From NCBI RefSeq assembly GCF_003945595.2, contig NW_024104620.1, positions 5,277,465 to 5,341,464 on the forward strand: DNA of 64,000 nt, in the 5' to 3' direction. Shown here one piece after another: positions 11,463 through 26,029 of this stretch. The stretch's first letter is position 1. Each line of letters opens with the position of its first letter. The notes under the pieces were generated by a model, which saw nothing but the letters and a program-made list of their open reading frames with translations, did not search any database and was not told the DNA's origin. Source of the DNA: Pipra filicauda (Eukaryota; Chordata; Aves; Passeriformes; Pipridae). Position numbers and translations under genes: made by a program.

Positions 11463-14400
11463 TCACAGCTCATCCTTCCCCACCACAACGGCAGCTGGTG
11501 GCTCCTGCTCCGGCTCCAAATCTCCCTCTTCCGTGCCAAAAAGCATCTTCACCAGGTCATCTGCCTGCACACGCTCCTGCAGGCAGACCCACGGGGGGGT
11601 AAGCATGGCCAGTGTCCCCCTCAAAAACCCCCTGTGCTGCTGGGAGGGAGCTCACCCGCTCGCTGTGCCGAGGGTCCAGGGTGAACCAGAGGGCGATGGC
11701 GCAGCGCTGGCCCTTGGTCACGGCCTTCACCCCGTGGGGGTTCTCTGAGCCGGAGGAGAAGCCCACGGCACGGCCACACTGTGGCTGGACCTCTGCCTGC
11801 CAAGGGTGGGAGACCCCCATCACGAGCAAGTCAGTCCCCTTCAACCCCAGTTCATCTTTTGCAGTGGCCCAGGGGGTGTTCCCAGGGGACAGGGCCAGCA
11901 GGAAGGAGCTGCACGTGGATCCTCAGAGCTGAGCTACTCACGGTCTGCGTCTTGGCATCCAGCTCAGTGAAGTAGAAAGCTCCTCCTTCAAAGTCTCCAT
12001 TGAGATAAAGGATGGCACTAAAAAGGGAGCAGGGGACAAGAGGAGGTAACTAACAACCCTGACCACAGCTCCAGCAAGCAGGTGAGCCCAGAGCTCCCCC
12101 AACACCCACAGCAAGAGCCTGAGGCAGGAGAGCCCAGGTTTGGTGTCCTCCCACCTGGCTCCTCCCAGCCTAGGTGCCACTAAGCTGTGGTACTTTCAGC
12201 TGACAGCCACCACCAGTACCTGTAATCCCGGAATGTGTAGGCTGGGGGTTCCTTCACGCACACCAGAGCCTCTGCATTGAGGATGCAGTTGTCCACGTGC
12301 ACCTCGTGGCTGTTGTCACTCCGACCTTCTTGCTTCTCTAGGGTGGAACGAGACCTGGGATATCAGGATCCCTCTGTCTGTGCAAGAGCAGAGTCTGTCC
12401 CCAAGCATCCCAGGCTTGGAGGTGACAAGAAAGTCGTGTGCAGCCTAAAGCACTTAACTTGCTGGAGTGTGGACCATGCGAGGCCACTCGGGTGGCACAA
12501 GCCTCTCCCGGCTTGTCCCGTGGCATTCCCTGGCCTTCCAGGCACAGCCTCTCCCAGCACCCATCCCAAATGCCTCTGAGTGCTGAAATCCTGTATGGCA
12601 TGAAGCCATCTGCCCCACTGCAGGCAACCAAGAGAGCTGCTGCTCATCTTCCTGAACTGGGCTTTAAGGGACAAGCTTCCCACACCCTCCCAGGTAGAGG
12701 AGACAGTTAGGGAGCAGCAAGGAGGTCTCCAAGGAAAGGTCCAAGAGCAGACCAATTCCAGCTGTTGGAGGGGACCTGACAGGACCAGACCCGCTCCTCT
12801 GGGCCGTGCTCACCGTCGATGGCTGTGCGGCACACGAGGTGGGAATAGGAGAAGTGGAGCGGAGCCTCCAGGCGGAAATAGGACTCCATCATGCGCCGCA
12901 CCTTCTCCGTCACGTTGTAGTACAGGTGGGCACTGCGCAGGGGCACCTTGCCCTCCTGGCCCAGCTGCAGGGGGACAGGCAGCACAGGGGCTCAGCCCCA
13001 GGTGGCCACGGGGCCTGCCCCCAAACTCCCACCTCTTGTCCCCACAGCCCGTTTCTCCCCAAATCCACCCCAACCTTGAGGGCCTTGAGGACGGTCACGC
13101 CGTAGAAGGTCTCGCTGGGGGTGTGAGGAGAGGTCTTCCCCCGATAGCCGTCCCCAGCTGAGGCAGCTGCCTGCAAAACCCGATGGGTGTTACTGGTCTG
13201 AGCTGCAACCCCTGCCCACCCCCCCATCCCCACACTCACGTTAGTGAGTCTCTGCAGTTCCCGACACTCCTCGGCAGAGAGGACTCCATCCACCACCACA
13301 CGCTGGGAGCCGTTCAGGGCCCTGGAGTTCATGGTGACACTGGCTCCTTCGTACCCCAAGGGGCCACCTGGGGCACAAACGGGATTGGGGGACATGGGGA
13401 CGAGCACCACCAACCCTGGGGGAAGCTGTGGTCCTGCCACCTGCTCCTGCTGCCACCCACGTATGGAGGGACTGGCAGCAGGGGTCACGGAGGTCCCCAT
13501 CCCACCTCCCCTGCTCTGCACCTTCTCGGATGAACTTGCTCATGTCAGCAGACTCCTTGGCCTTCTCCTCCACCAGCGTCTCGATCTCTTTCATGAGGTT
13601 GCCAATCTCCTCCGAGATGCGTGCCGCCGTCTCCCGCTCTGCCCTGGGCACGTGGTAGCCATCAGCCCCACCATCCCACTGTCCCCACCACGTCAGGAAT
13701 GAGAGGCACCAACAAAAGGGCAGGACAAGTTGTCTCAGGGGCTGGTGACAAAGCCCAAGACCCGAGAGAGTCACTCCAATGCATCCCTCACCCTGTGGTG
13801 CTTGGGGTGCCCATCATCCCATGGGCTGATGGGAAGCAAAGTTCTGCCCTCCAGCAGCTTTTTTCATCCCCAATATCAACACCTTCCCTGGCAGCAGCTC
13901 TGTGCCATGGCCTTTGGCCCAAACCCCCCAGAGGAAGAGGGGTATGTCCTGTTGGACCCCCACCAGGGACAGCACTCACTTCTGTTTCTCTCGCAGCCTT
14001 TTCGGTATCACCTCTTCAGGTGTCCACGTGTCCTGCAGCCAGAAGAACAGCATCAGGAGCTGGACAAGGATCTGGCCAGGATGCAGACCCCCTCATCCAC
14101 ATTCCACCTGGCCACTGTGTCCCCTTGGTCTCACACCACCCACCGGGTCCACGAAAGGGATGCCGAAGACATCATAGCTGAAGAAGAGCAGCTCCTTCTC
14201 CATCAGGCTCTGCTGGCGGTACACCCGGATGTCCTGTGGCAAGGGGGCACAGGGAAGGGGTGAGGTACAGCACGAGGGCTCTAAAGGACCCTGAGTACGG
14301 GCAGGAAGGTGCAGGTTTACACCATTCCTGTGGTCCTTGCTCCAGACCTATAGCCCTGGTTTCCTGTTCCCTCTGGCAGCTGGGAAGGAAGTGGCTTTCC

Positions 14401-17400
14401 CCATCCTGCCTGAATTTCCCTGTCCCTGTGTGGATGACTTGGGAGAGGACAGTCCAGCAGAGGCACACACATGTCCCTCCTGCAGGAAGCTCTTTAGGAG
14501 CAGATCCCCTTCCCTACTCCAGCTGGTGTGGGGCAGAGACCTCCATTCCTGCCTACCACATCCCAGGCAGGAACTGGTCATCCAGATCCAGCTATTTTGA
14601 AGCCAAATCCTCTCCTTCTTAAGCAATTTCACTTCAGTTGTGGAAGAGCGCAGCAGAGGTGTGCTCAGACCCTCCTAAAAGGTCTCTCTGAGGAGTGGGT
14701 CCACGTGTGCCAATCATCCAGCTTCACGTGGCCAAAGATATTTTGCCAGTGATGATTTTCAGTCTCTCAGCTATTTTCCAGCTTGTTGAACCCTAAACCC
14801 ATCCATTACTGTCCACCTTGGGTGGCTGGACCAGAGAAGAGCCCAAAACTTCCGCAAAGGTCCCCAAGGAGGAGAGAAGATGTCTCAGCTGATTGCTCAC
14901 CTCTCGGGGTTGGATGGGTCTCGCCAGGTTTTCCCCCAGGACAGCGGTGTAATAGGCCAAATTCTGGTTCATCACCTCATCATGTGGGAAGAAGAGCAAA
15001 TAGGTTTTGGCGCATTCGATGGCTTTTTCGTAATTCCCATCTGCAAAGAGAAAGTGGGGCTGTTTAACAGCATGTCCAAGGGCACTGGAGGCAGAGCAAA
15101 CACGGATATGGAAGAGAGATGAGAGACAAAATCCTTGTTGTCCTGCAAAGAGTCTCACAAGCAGGGCAGATCCCCTGGAGCAAGGATAACTGCTGCCACA
15201 AAGGCAAAATTCAGAATCCAAGGTGCTCTCCTGCCTCCAGAAACCAGGGTCACAGGTTGAGTACTTTTCTTGCTTGGAAAAATTCCTGAGGCCCCATTTC
15301 CAGGCAGTCAGACCCAACCATTCCTTGCTAACCTGCAATTTCCAGCCACTGAAGCACCCTGCCCCACTTTTGTGTAGCCTTTCACAGAATCACACAGTCA
15401 CCAACTGGGGAAGGAAAGGAAGGGACCACACTGGGTCATCTGGTCCAACCTCCCTGCTTAAGCATCCTGGTACAGGATTGCATCCAGATGGTTCTGGAAT
15501 ATCTCCAGCAAGGGAGACCCCACACCCTCTCTGGGCAATCTGTCCCAGCACGTGGTCACCTGCACAGTGAAGTTCTTCCTCATATCCAGGTGAAACTTCC
15601 TGTGCATCAGTTCCTGCCCGCTGCCTCTTGTCCTATTGCTCAGCAGCACCGAGCAGAGCCTGGTCCATCCTCTGACACCCACCCTGCAGATACTGACAGA
15701 CATGGATGAAGTCCCCTCTCAGCTGTCTCTTCTCCAGGATTTCCATCTTCTTGGATGCCATAATTTTTTTCCCCTCCCTTTGAAGAAATTTGCACAGAAA
15801 CAGTTTAATTTTTCTAAGGAGGCGAGTTAAAAAGTGAAATAAAAATCAGATGTATTTGCCTGGGTTATAACTCTTCTGGCAGGGAAGCACACCACTGTGG
15901 TTTGAAGCAAGAGGAAGACAGCAGGCAGGAGGGAAAAATATACTTCTCCAGGCTGTTATTTCACTTGGAAAGCAAAACTGCCCGGGAATAAAGTGATGTG
16001 GAGGGTGACTGATCCAAATGTCCTGCAGAACATTTCAGGCAGGAGGAGCATGCCTGTGTGAACCTCACAAAGTACAACAAGGTCTGGTGGAAGCTTCTCC
16101 ACCACTATGAGTGAAGACAGGGGCATGGGTGGGATTAGAGCAGCCTGTGAAGGACTTGGAGATACTGCTGGATGAAAAATTGGACAGGACCTGGCCACGG
16201 TAGCCCAGAAACCCCTCAAGTCCTGGGCTGCATTGTGGGCAGCAGGTGAGGGGGGGATTCTGCCCCTCTGCTCTCCTCTGATGAGACCTCCCCTGCAGTG
16301 CTGCCTCCAGCTCTGGGGTCCCCAGCACAAGAAGGGTGTGAGTGGACCCCTCTGAGTGGGTCCAAAGGAGGCCACAAAAATGGTTAGAGGACGAGCATAT
16401 CTAGGAAGAAAGGCTGAAAAAATTTAGGTTGTTGAACCTGGAGATGGGAAGGCTCCTGGGAGATCTTATGGCCTTCCCATATCTAGAAGGGGCTACAAGA
16501 GATACGAGGACAACTTTTACCAAGGCTTTTAGTGACAGGACAAGGAGCAACGGTCTTAAACTGAAGGAGGGCAGGGTTAGGTTGGCCATAAGGAGGAAAT
16601 TTTTTATGATGAGGCTGGTGAGGCACTGGCACAGGCTGCACAGACAAGCTGTGGCTGCCCCATCCCTGGAAGTGTTCCAAGGCAAGTTGGATGGGGCAGT
16701 GAGAGACCTCGGAGTGACCAATGCCAAGATGTCGCTGCATCTTGGGCTGGACTGACGAGACGATCTTTGAAGGTCCCTTCCCAACCCAACCACTCTGTGG
16801 ATCCATGATTTCAGCCTGTCCAGAGCCGGGTGCCCAGCCCTGACAGCCCACAGAAGCTGCTTACTGTTGTAGTAGGCAAACTGCAGGTAGTTGAAGTGCG
16901 AGGGCAGGAAATCCTCCAGAGGCTTCTCCCGGCCAGGCTGTGAGGCCAGCTCTGTGACACAGCCCTGCTTGCAGCTTAGCACCTGCATGGAGTGATCTGG
17001 TGGAGAAAAAAAACCCATGTCACTGCTCATGGTCACCCACAGGCTGGTGGGCAGGACCCTGAGGGGTCTCCAACCTTCTGCTTGCACTGGGGCTGTTTGC
17101 CAGATTTTTGGTGTTGGTTGTTCACCTCTAAGTGATGGGGGGGGGGGGCTGTGCTGCTCTCTGGGGACAGAGTGGCCATCTCTGGCCTCCCATCCTGGTG
17201 ACCCTCTGCTGGTCCCTCTCCTGTTTTTCCATATTCCTCTGGAATTTTGAGGATTCTTGAGCATCACCCCAAGTGCTGAGTGCAGGCAAACACCTCCTGC
17301 CACTTACTGGCCACTCTTCTCCAAGTAAAACCTAGGATGGTATTTGCCCTCTTCAGGGACCCACCATCCCTCAGGTCTTTGGGAACCAACCGCCCACCGA

Positions 17401-18814
17401 GAACTGTCCCCAACTCTTGTGACAGGACACAGCAGGCAGAGCTAGCACCTGTGATGGCCTGGAAAAGGTCTGCATTGTACTCCAGGTAGTTGTAGCCCTC
17501 GTAGTCGTAGGGTCCCTCGCAGAGCGCGCGGCACTCGGCGTCTGCCACGAAATACTCCTCCAGGGCCTTCTCCAGGTGCAGGATGGCGGCAGCCGGCTGC
17601 TCCTCCGAGTAAAACCGGACCCCCAGCCGAAACTCACTCTGCAGAGGGATGAGGAATGATGAGGGGGGCTCAACATGGGGGTTCCATCCCCGTGATGGAT
17701 CACCCGGGCTACCTCGTCCCCATGGGGAGGGACCTCGCAGCACCACAGTTACCGCACAGGGACTTTGGAAGGGGAGAGGGGGTCTCACCAGGTGGGGTTT
17801 GGCCTCCAGGTCGGTGAAGTCCTCCTCGCGGACCCCCACCATAGCCTGGTAGTACTCCAGGTTCTGCCTCATCTCCTGGTGCCCGGGATTGGCCACGAAG
17901 AAGGTGTGAGCGGCCGCTGCCGCCTGCGCCGGCCGGTTCATCTGGGTGGGATGAGGGGGGTGAGACAGTGCAGATCCCACGCGGAGAGGAGGGGACCCCC
18001 GGCCCCTGAGACATCCCGGAGCATCCCGGAGCATCCCGGGGCATCCCGGCGGCCGGGGTAGGGGGCGGTGACGGGGGCGGCCCCGGCGAGCTCCGACGTG
18101 GCACTGAGGGGGGCAGGGCACGGCCATCCCGCCGGGGCACACAGCGAACCCATCTCCGGCGTCCCGGCACCGCGATCGTCCCCGGCCGGTTCTCTCGATC
18201 CCATCCCTCCATCCCCCCCGCCCGGCTCCGGCATCCTCCGCGTATCCCGCCCTTCCCGCATCCCGCCGCACCGGGAACTTCTCCCTTCTCTCCCTCCCTC
18301 CCTGCCGGTCCCGCACCTTGAAATAGGCGACCTGCAGGTAGTTGTAGGGGCTGCGCCGGCCGAACTCGCGCTCCAGCTCCTCGCTCAGGCGGTACCGGGA
18401 GGGCGCGGCGGGCCCGCAGCCCCGCAGGCAGGCTGCGCGGCGGAGAAGCCCCCGGAAGAACCGCAGGTCCCGGAGAACCGGGTCGGGTTGGGGCTCGGTG
18501 CCCTCCTCCTCGTCCTCCGGCGGCCCCGCCGTGGCGTTGGCGCAGCGCAGGCGGCACCGCGCCAGGCGGGAGCGCAGGGCGGCCCGCGCCCGCAGCGCCC
18601 GCTCCATCTGCAGCACCACGGCCGGCCAGTCCCCCCGCGCGTACGCCTCGGCGCCGGCGGCGAACAGGGCGTCCGGCGGCTGGGCCGGCAGCGGCGGGTC
18701 GGCCGGGACGGGGAGCGGGAGCGGCTGCGGTGGCGTGGCGGCTCCCGCCAGCAGCGCCAGCGGCAGCAGCAGCAGCAGCAGCTCCATGACCGGCAACGGC
18801 GGCGGCAGCGCCAT
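11463..18814 (-). CDS. P3H1: Prolyl 3-hydroxylase 1 (leprecan), complete, 15 exons, 733 residues
   Basis: This ER enzyme 3-hydroxylates specific collagen prolines. In mammals it works in a complex with CRTAP and cyclophilin B. Exons: 18814-18317, 17941-17789, 17638-17449, 16996-16865, 15040-14901, 14233-14144, 14032-13980, 13643-13522, 13367-13240, 13170-13075, 12964-12814, 12337-12220, 12017-11942, 11796-11656 and 11576-11463. All phases join. Length compares with 736 in human. It opens with a Leu-rich signal peptide. The N-terminal TPR-like half carries the four family CxxxC motifs (CRLRC, CLRGC, CRALC, CKQGC). A charged helix EIETLVEEKAKES follows in exon 8. The 2-oxoglutarate/iron dioxygenase domain keeps HVD (about His598, Asp600), His670 in ENPHGV and Arg680 in GQRCAIALWF. 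The protein ends KDEL. The ATG at 18814 has G at -3 and +4; Met at 18787 is a possible alternative. The exon 10 donor is the weak AAG|gttggg. The gene is intact and head-to-head with C1orf50. P3H2/P3H3 are less likely because of synteny and the close match to P3H1. Confidence 0.95.
15381..15740 (-). mobile_element. CR1 LINE 3' fragment in P3H1 intron 4
   Basis: It begins with TCACAGAATCACACAG and continues with the usual CR1 3' landmarks in reverse (GGTCATCTGGTCCAACC, CAGATGGTTCTGGAATATC, CCTCTCAGCTGTCTCTTC). It sits in P3H1 intron 4, in the same orientation as P3H1. Confidence 0.88.
16050..16810 (+). mobile_element. CR1 LINE 3' end, about 760 bp, in P3H1 intron 4
   Basis: It runs in sense order through the last part of the reverse-transcriptase frame and the 3' UTR. 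Landmarks are GAACCTCACAAAGTACAACA, AGCTCTGGGGTCCCCAGCAC, GAAAGGCTGA, GACAAGGAGCAACGG and GGAAGTGTTCCAAGGC. It ends at GGTCCCTTCCCAACCCAACC. The reading frames are broken. Confidence 0.88.
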
Positions 18815-19056
18815 GTCTGAACCCCGGCCGAGTCGCCGCACCGCAGCGATACAAACCCCGCCCCTCCGCCACGCCCCTCCGCGGCCATCACCTAATCAGT
18901 GGCCGTAGCTCATCGCCTAGGCCCCGCCTCCTCTGCCACACCCCGCCCCCTCCGCGCACAGTGCCCAATCAGCGCCTCAGCCGCGGTCCCGCCCCCTCGC
19001 CGCGCGCGGTGACGCCACAGCGGGAAGCGGGCGGAAGTGGTCGGGCGCGGTCGGCG
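18815..19056. promoter_or_regulatory. Divergent CpG-rich promoter shared by P3H1 and C1orf50
   Basis: The two start codons face away from each other with 242 bases between them. The interval is very GC-rich and TATA-less. It holds a YY1-like GCGGCCATC (18881-18889), a GC box CCCCGCCCCC (18941-18950), a CCAAT box (18965-18969), a CRE-like TGACGCCAC (19010-19018) and an ETS site CGGAAGTG (19032-19039). The same head-to-head pairing is known in mammals, which supports a true bidirectional promoter. Confidence 0.85.
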
Positions 19057-22070
<3,014 letters not shown>

Positions 22071-22698
22071 CCACACAGGACCCCCTGAGCAGAGTCCCTG
22101 TGTGAGGGGACATGGGGCCTGGGCGCTGCCAAAGGCAGGGCAAGGAAAGAGCCCAAGAAACAAAAATGCTGATTGCTCTGTGCTTTAAGGACACTAATTA
22201 TGTATTCAATCCTACTGGATTTTCTGGTAATTGAGTAATTTATTATGTTGACCTGTGCCCGGCTGTACTGAGAGGCAGGTGGTACCAGCTGGTGTGAGTT
22301 CCAGAGGGCTTGGAACGTCCTACCTGCCTGGCTCTGGTGTACCTCACTGTGGCAGGTAATGATTTCAGGGCTGGATTTTGCCCCTTGTTAAAATGCACAT
22401 GTTTATGGAACTGTGTGGCCCAGGAAGAGGCATCAAAACCCCGTGCAAAGGGTCTGCTGTGATGAGAATCTGCTGGTCTCTGTCCCAACTGGTCTGAACC
22501 CCTGAGCTGGGAACACGGGTGACCTGGAGCTCTGTTTTCTGGGAAGAGTGTCCTCAAAAGTGCCATTCAGGCCTCAGGTGCTCTTCAAACAATGGGTGTT
22601 TCACAGTCCTTGTGCATTCCCCTTGGATTTGAGTGCATGAGCTGCCAGGTGGAGACAAGGCGCTGGATGCCTCTGTGCCAGAGCGGTGGGGAAAGTAA

Positions 22699-22704
22699 AA
22701 TAAA
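22699..22704 (+). terminator. C1orf50: Candidate C1orf50 poly(A) signal (AATAAA)
   Basis: AATAAA lies about 630 bases after the C1orf50 stop, within GTAAAATAAACC. It is a reasonable end for the transcript; alternative sites were not ruled out. Confidence 0.5.
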
Positions 22705-22719
22705 CCAGTCTTGATCTCA

Positions 22720-25120
22720 GATGTACCTTTGAGACAGGCCCTGTGTTCCTCCTGTGTGGCAAGTATCCCTTTGGCTTTATCAGGGAGACTTGGTGGCACG
22801 TGGAGCTGATGGGACATCTCCAGCCTCTTGTCCTTGTGCCCACACCTTGGGAGATGCTTGAGGCTGCTGGCAGTGACAATTCCTTATGGGAAGAGCTGTT
22901 CCCTGTGGGACCATATAGAAGTGGGGAGGTTTGAGGCAGCTCCCTGGCAGCCCAGCATTTTTCCCCCCCCCCCAGGTTGTTTTTCTCCTAGCTCTGCCCA
23001 GTGCAGTAGCTCACCCACATGCCAGCATGGCTGAGCCTTTGGTTGACAGAAACCTGCTCCTCAGAGTCAATTTTTCCCAGTGCCCTTCCTCACTTGAAGC
23101 ACAAGCCAGATTAACAGCAATTATTCTATTATTATTATTCCAAGGTATAATTAATTCCTCATCAAGTCACAAGTGTCTTAATTTGATGGTTTTTTTTTTC
23201 TCTGCTCATTCCATCGCCCTGGGTCTGATTTTACCCTGCGTTATTAAATCTTAACTTGGAAGGGAGAAAGTTAATTACTGCACGAGCTTTCTGTGGTGCT
23301 AATTACAGCAACAGCAGATGTGTGTTGATTTAATGCTCCTCTGGGAAGTGGGGCTTCCTGCCCCAGTTTTATCTGTTTCCATCACTAGTATCTGTACCAT
23401 GACACGTGCAAAGAGGTCGGGGTGGTTGTGGGACCTCTGTAGCCTTAGGTGGGATTTCACCTCCAGCAGACACTCCACGACTTGCTGGTTGTTCTGCAGG
23501 TCCTCTGGGCATTGTCAAGTCTTTCTCTTGGATTTGCCTCCCAAAAAGCAAAGCCCCCATGGCTGTGGATCTGTATGAAAACACAAAGGAGGTCTCGAGA
23601 GGCAGGCCGTGGGGGCGATGGGCTCATGCTCGGTGCTCTCATGGGGAAGTGGGGATGAGGGTCCTGCAGTAGTGCAGGGGGGGATTGCTGGAAAGGGGGA
23701 ACCATCCCCCCCAAAACAGCCCACCCAGTGTTGCCATCCCTGCTGGTTCTGTATCTAAATAAATCCAAAGAACTGAGGCACTGTCAGAAATGCTGGAAGG
23801 TGGTGTAGAGCTGAGCATGAGGATAAGCATCCTCTGGAACATGGACAAGGGTGGAGCTGGTGGCAGGAGGATGAGCTGGAGCCTCCTGTGGTGGTTACAG
23901 CTTTGGATGAGTCCTGGAGAACCGAGGAGATGGTGCCCTGTGAGAGACTCCACAAGTCCCTCTGGGTTCATGATCTCACCTGCTCAGCTCAGCCTGTACC
24001 CAGCTGTTGCCTTTGTGCTTGACAGGAGCAGGGATTTCACCCAAAATCAGCTGGGAAGGGTCAGCAGGACACTGGCATCCACTCCCAGTTTTGTCCTGAA
24101 AATTCTTGTGGAAAATATTCTTCTTCCATTGCTCTTTGGTGAGCGCTCAGGGCAGCAGTGAGCATGTTCAGAAGGCAGAGGCTTATTACCAAATCTCCAA
24201 GGGTGGCCAATATTTGCAGGAGGAGGCACAGATGGGCTTCTGACACCATTACATTGGGCAGAGTGGGTTTTGCTCTGTCTTTGGCCACGCAGACGAACCA
24301 GGGCTTGCTTAAAAGGCCCAGCACAAAGATGTTCTGAGGGTCTGACCCACTTCAGCTGCTCCCCAGAGCCCATGGTTGGTGACTCAGGGCTGCTGGCACT
24401 AGGACCTGGAGCTCTTTGTGGCTTTTATAAATTGAATTACTCTGGATTTTTCTGTGTCAGGCCAGATTTTGGCTCCTGCTTCTCAAAGTGGCCATGCCTG
24501 GAGATTTTCTTTCTGGGCTCTTGTTTCTGAAGGATGAGGTGGGTTTAGGGGGATTTAACCCTCCATAAGTCCCTGAACTCTTCCAGGGGGTTGTCTCCCA
24601 GCCAGGAGGAGTCTCCCAGCAAGGAGGAATTGTGGCTCTTCGGCCCATTTTATTTCAGCTTCAGCTCCAGAGGAGAAAAGGAAAACAAACAAACAAAAAA
24701 GAGGAAGAAAACATTGAGGGGAATTTGGAAACTGATCCAGGGGATGCCCCACATAGGGAGACTCTGCCCCATGTGCTCCTGCAGCCCTCGAGTGTGTGCA
24801 CAGAGGTGCAGGTGCAGGGTGGAGGGGTCTAAATTAGCAACACTGAAGTTTTTATTTAAACTTCAAAGGCTTACATAGAGACCAAAGCAGTGTGTTGTTG
24901 CTCTGTGGTCAGTTTATACCAAAAAAAAGAAAAAAAAAAGAAAACCAAAAGGCACAGAATTTGCTCTTGCATTGAAAAGACCACAAACCCCGGGAGCGTT
25001 TGCCACTGCACCCTGTGACCAACCTCCCCTTGCCCATGGGTGGTGGATCATCATCAAAGCTATTTGGGCACATGCACATGATCTCACAAAAAACGTGCAG
25101 CTAGCAAAAGTATAATTTTT
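22720..25120. other. Gene-free spacer between C1orf50 and CDC42
   Basis: No protein-coding exon was recognised. It contains an AT-rich block at about 23108-23315 with several TAATTA-type words. A short palindrome (GAAGTTT...AAACTTC) lies near 24845-24866 and an A-rich run near 24920-24945. Confidence 0.45.
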
Positions 25121-25123
25121 TTT

Positions 25124-25587
25124 CTCCCGTTGTTCTTGAAACCCACAAAGTCTGCCATCATTATGGGAATCCCTGTTGGAGATAAAGGAGGTGTCCGGGA
25201 TCCTGGAGCCACTCAACAGAGCCAAATATATCCCAACACCTCTGCAGCTTTGAAGCTCCCATTTCTGAACAACTGACTATCAACTACCAAAGAAACATTA
25301 AGAGATCACTTCTCAAAAATGCAACTATCATGGAGCTACCACAGAGCTATCACAGAATGTGCTGAGTTGGATCTCACTGCTTGAGACCAACTGATATTTT
25401 CTGTACTTAATGCAACTTTCTTTTTCTAATTCTGTAAGATACTTTGCACATCTTTGCAAAGGCTCCTCTCAACCACCTGGTACATACAAGACAGGAAGTG
25501 AGGGTGGTTGGGCAGGGGAATTTTAATAAAAGTGAATTTTAATAGCCTGAGCCCAAGACACCAGCAGCACCACAACATACACTTCAA
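25124..25587 (-). repeat. Dispersed repeat, copy A (inverted partner at 30904-31349)
   Basis: About 460 bases match the reverse complement of 30904-31349 almost base for base. Shared landmarks are GGATCCTGGAGCC / GGCTCCAGGATCC, CAGAGGTGTTGGGATATA, GTGAGATCCAACTCAGCAC and TTCCTGTCTTGTATGTACC. Copy A has one extra stretch of about 16 bases (a second TTTTAATA block near 25528-25545). It resembles a retrovirus-type solo LTR or another non-coding transposon, but no TG...CA ends or target duplication could be fixed, so the family is left open. Confidence 0.85.
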
Positions 25588-25790
25588 AAATAAAGGAGAC
25601 CTAATTCTTCACAGAGACAGTGATCAGACACTGGAATGGGCTGCACAGGTGGATTCACTGTCCCTGGAGGTATTTAAGAAGAGACTGGATGTAGCACTCA
25701 GTGCCACGGTCGAGTAGGCAAGGTAGTGTTAGGTCAAAGGCTGGGCTTGACGATCTCAGAGGTCTTTTCCAGCCTGGTTGATTCTGTGAC
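25588..25790 (+). mobile_element. CR1 LINE 3' end fragment
   Basis: CR1 3' landmarks appear in sense order: GAATGGGCTGCACAGG, TCCCTGGAGGTATTTAAG, GGTCTTTTCCAGCCTGG and ATTCTGTGAC. It directly abuts dispersed repeat copy A. Confidence 0.85.
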
Positions 25791-25876
25791 TTTTTCCACG
25801 ACTTTTAAGCCTTGCTCTTGTGCTCAGTGATCGGATTGGGTCATGACTAATAAGATGAGGTCACCACTTTCTGAGT

Positions 25877-25878
<2 letters not shown>

Positions 25879-25911
<33 letters not shown>
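25879..25911. repeat. (TA)11(CA)5 microsatellite
   Basis: Eleven TA dinucleotides are followed by about five AC dinucleotides. It lies some 130 bases upstream of the CDC42 CpG island. Confidence 0.95.
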
Positions 25912-26029
25912 GTATTTATGGAGAATTCGGTCTGACAGAGTAGGAATCGTTTCTTGAGTTAGTTAATGTCCCTGGGAACCAAGCCCCTGGAATCTGTTCC
26001 CGCTCTCGGATCTTCCTCCGGCGGCGGCG

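Noticed and set aside
17264..18841. A 525-codon open frame on the minus strand
   Set aside because: It reads through P3H1 exons 1-3 together with introns 1 and 2 by chance of GC-rich sequence. Clean splice sites and family alignment show only the exon parts are coding.
24830..25587. A full solo LTR of an endogenous retrovirus on the minus strand
   Set aside because: An AATAAA-like word and the length would fit, but TG/CA ends, a target duplication and a second matching 3' part could not be shown. It was kept as an unclassified repeat.
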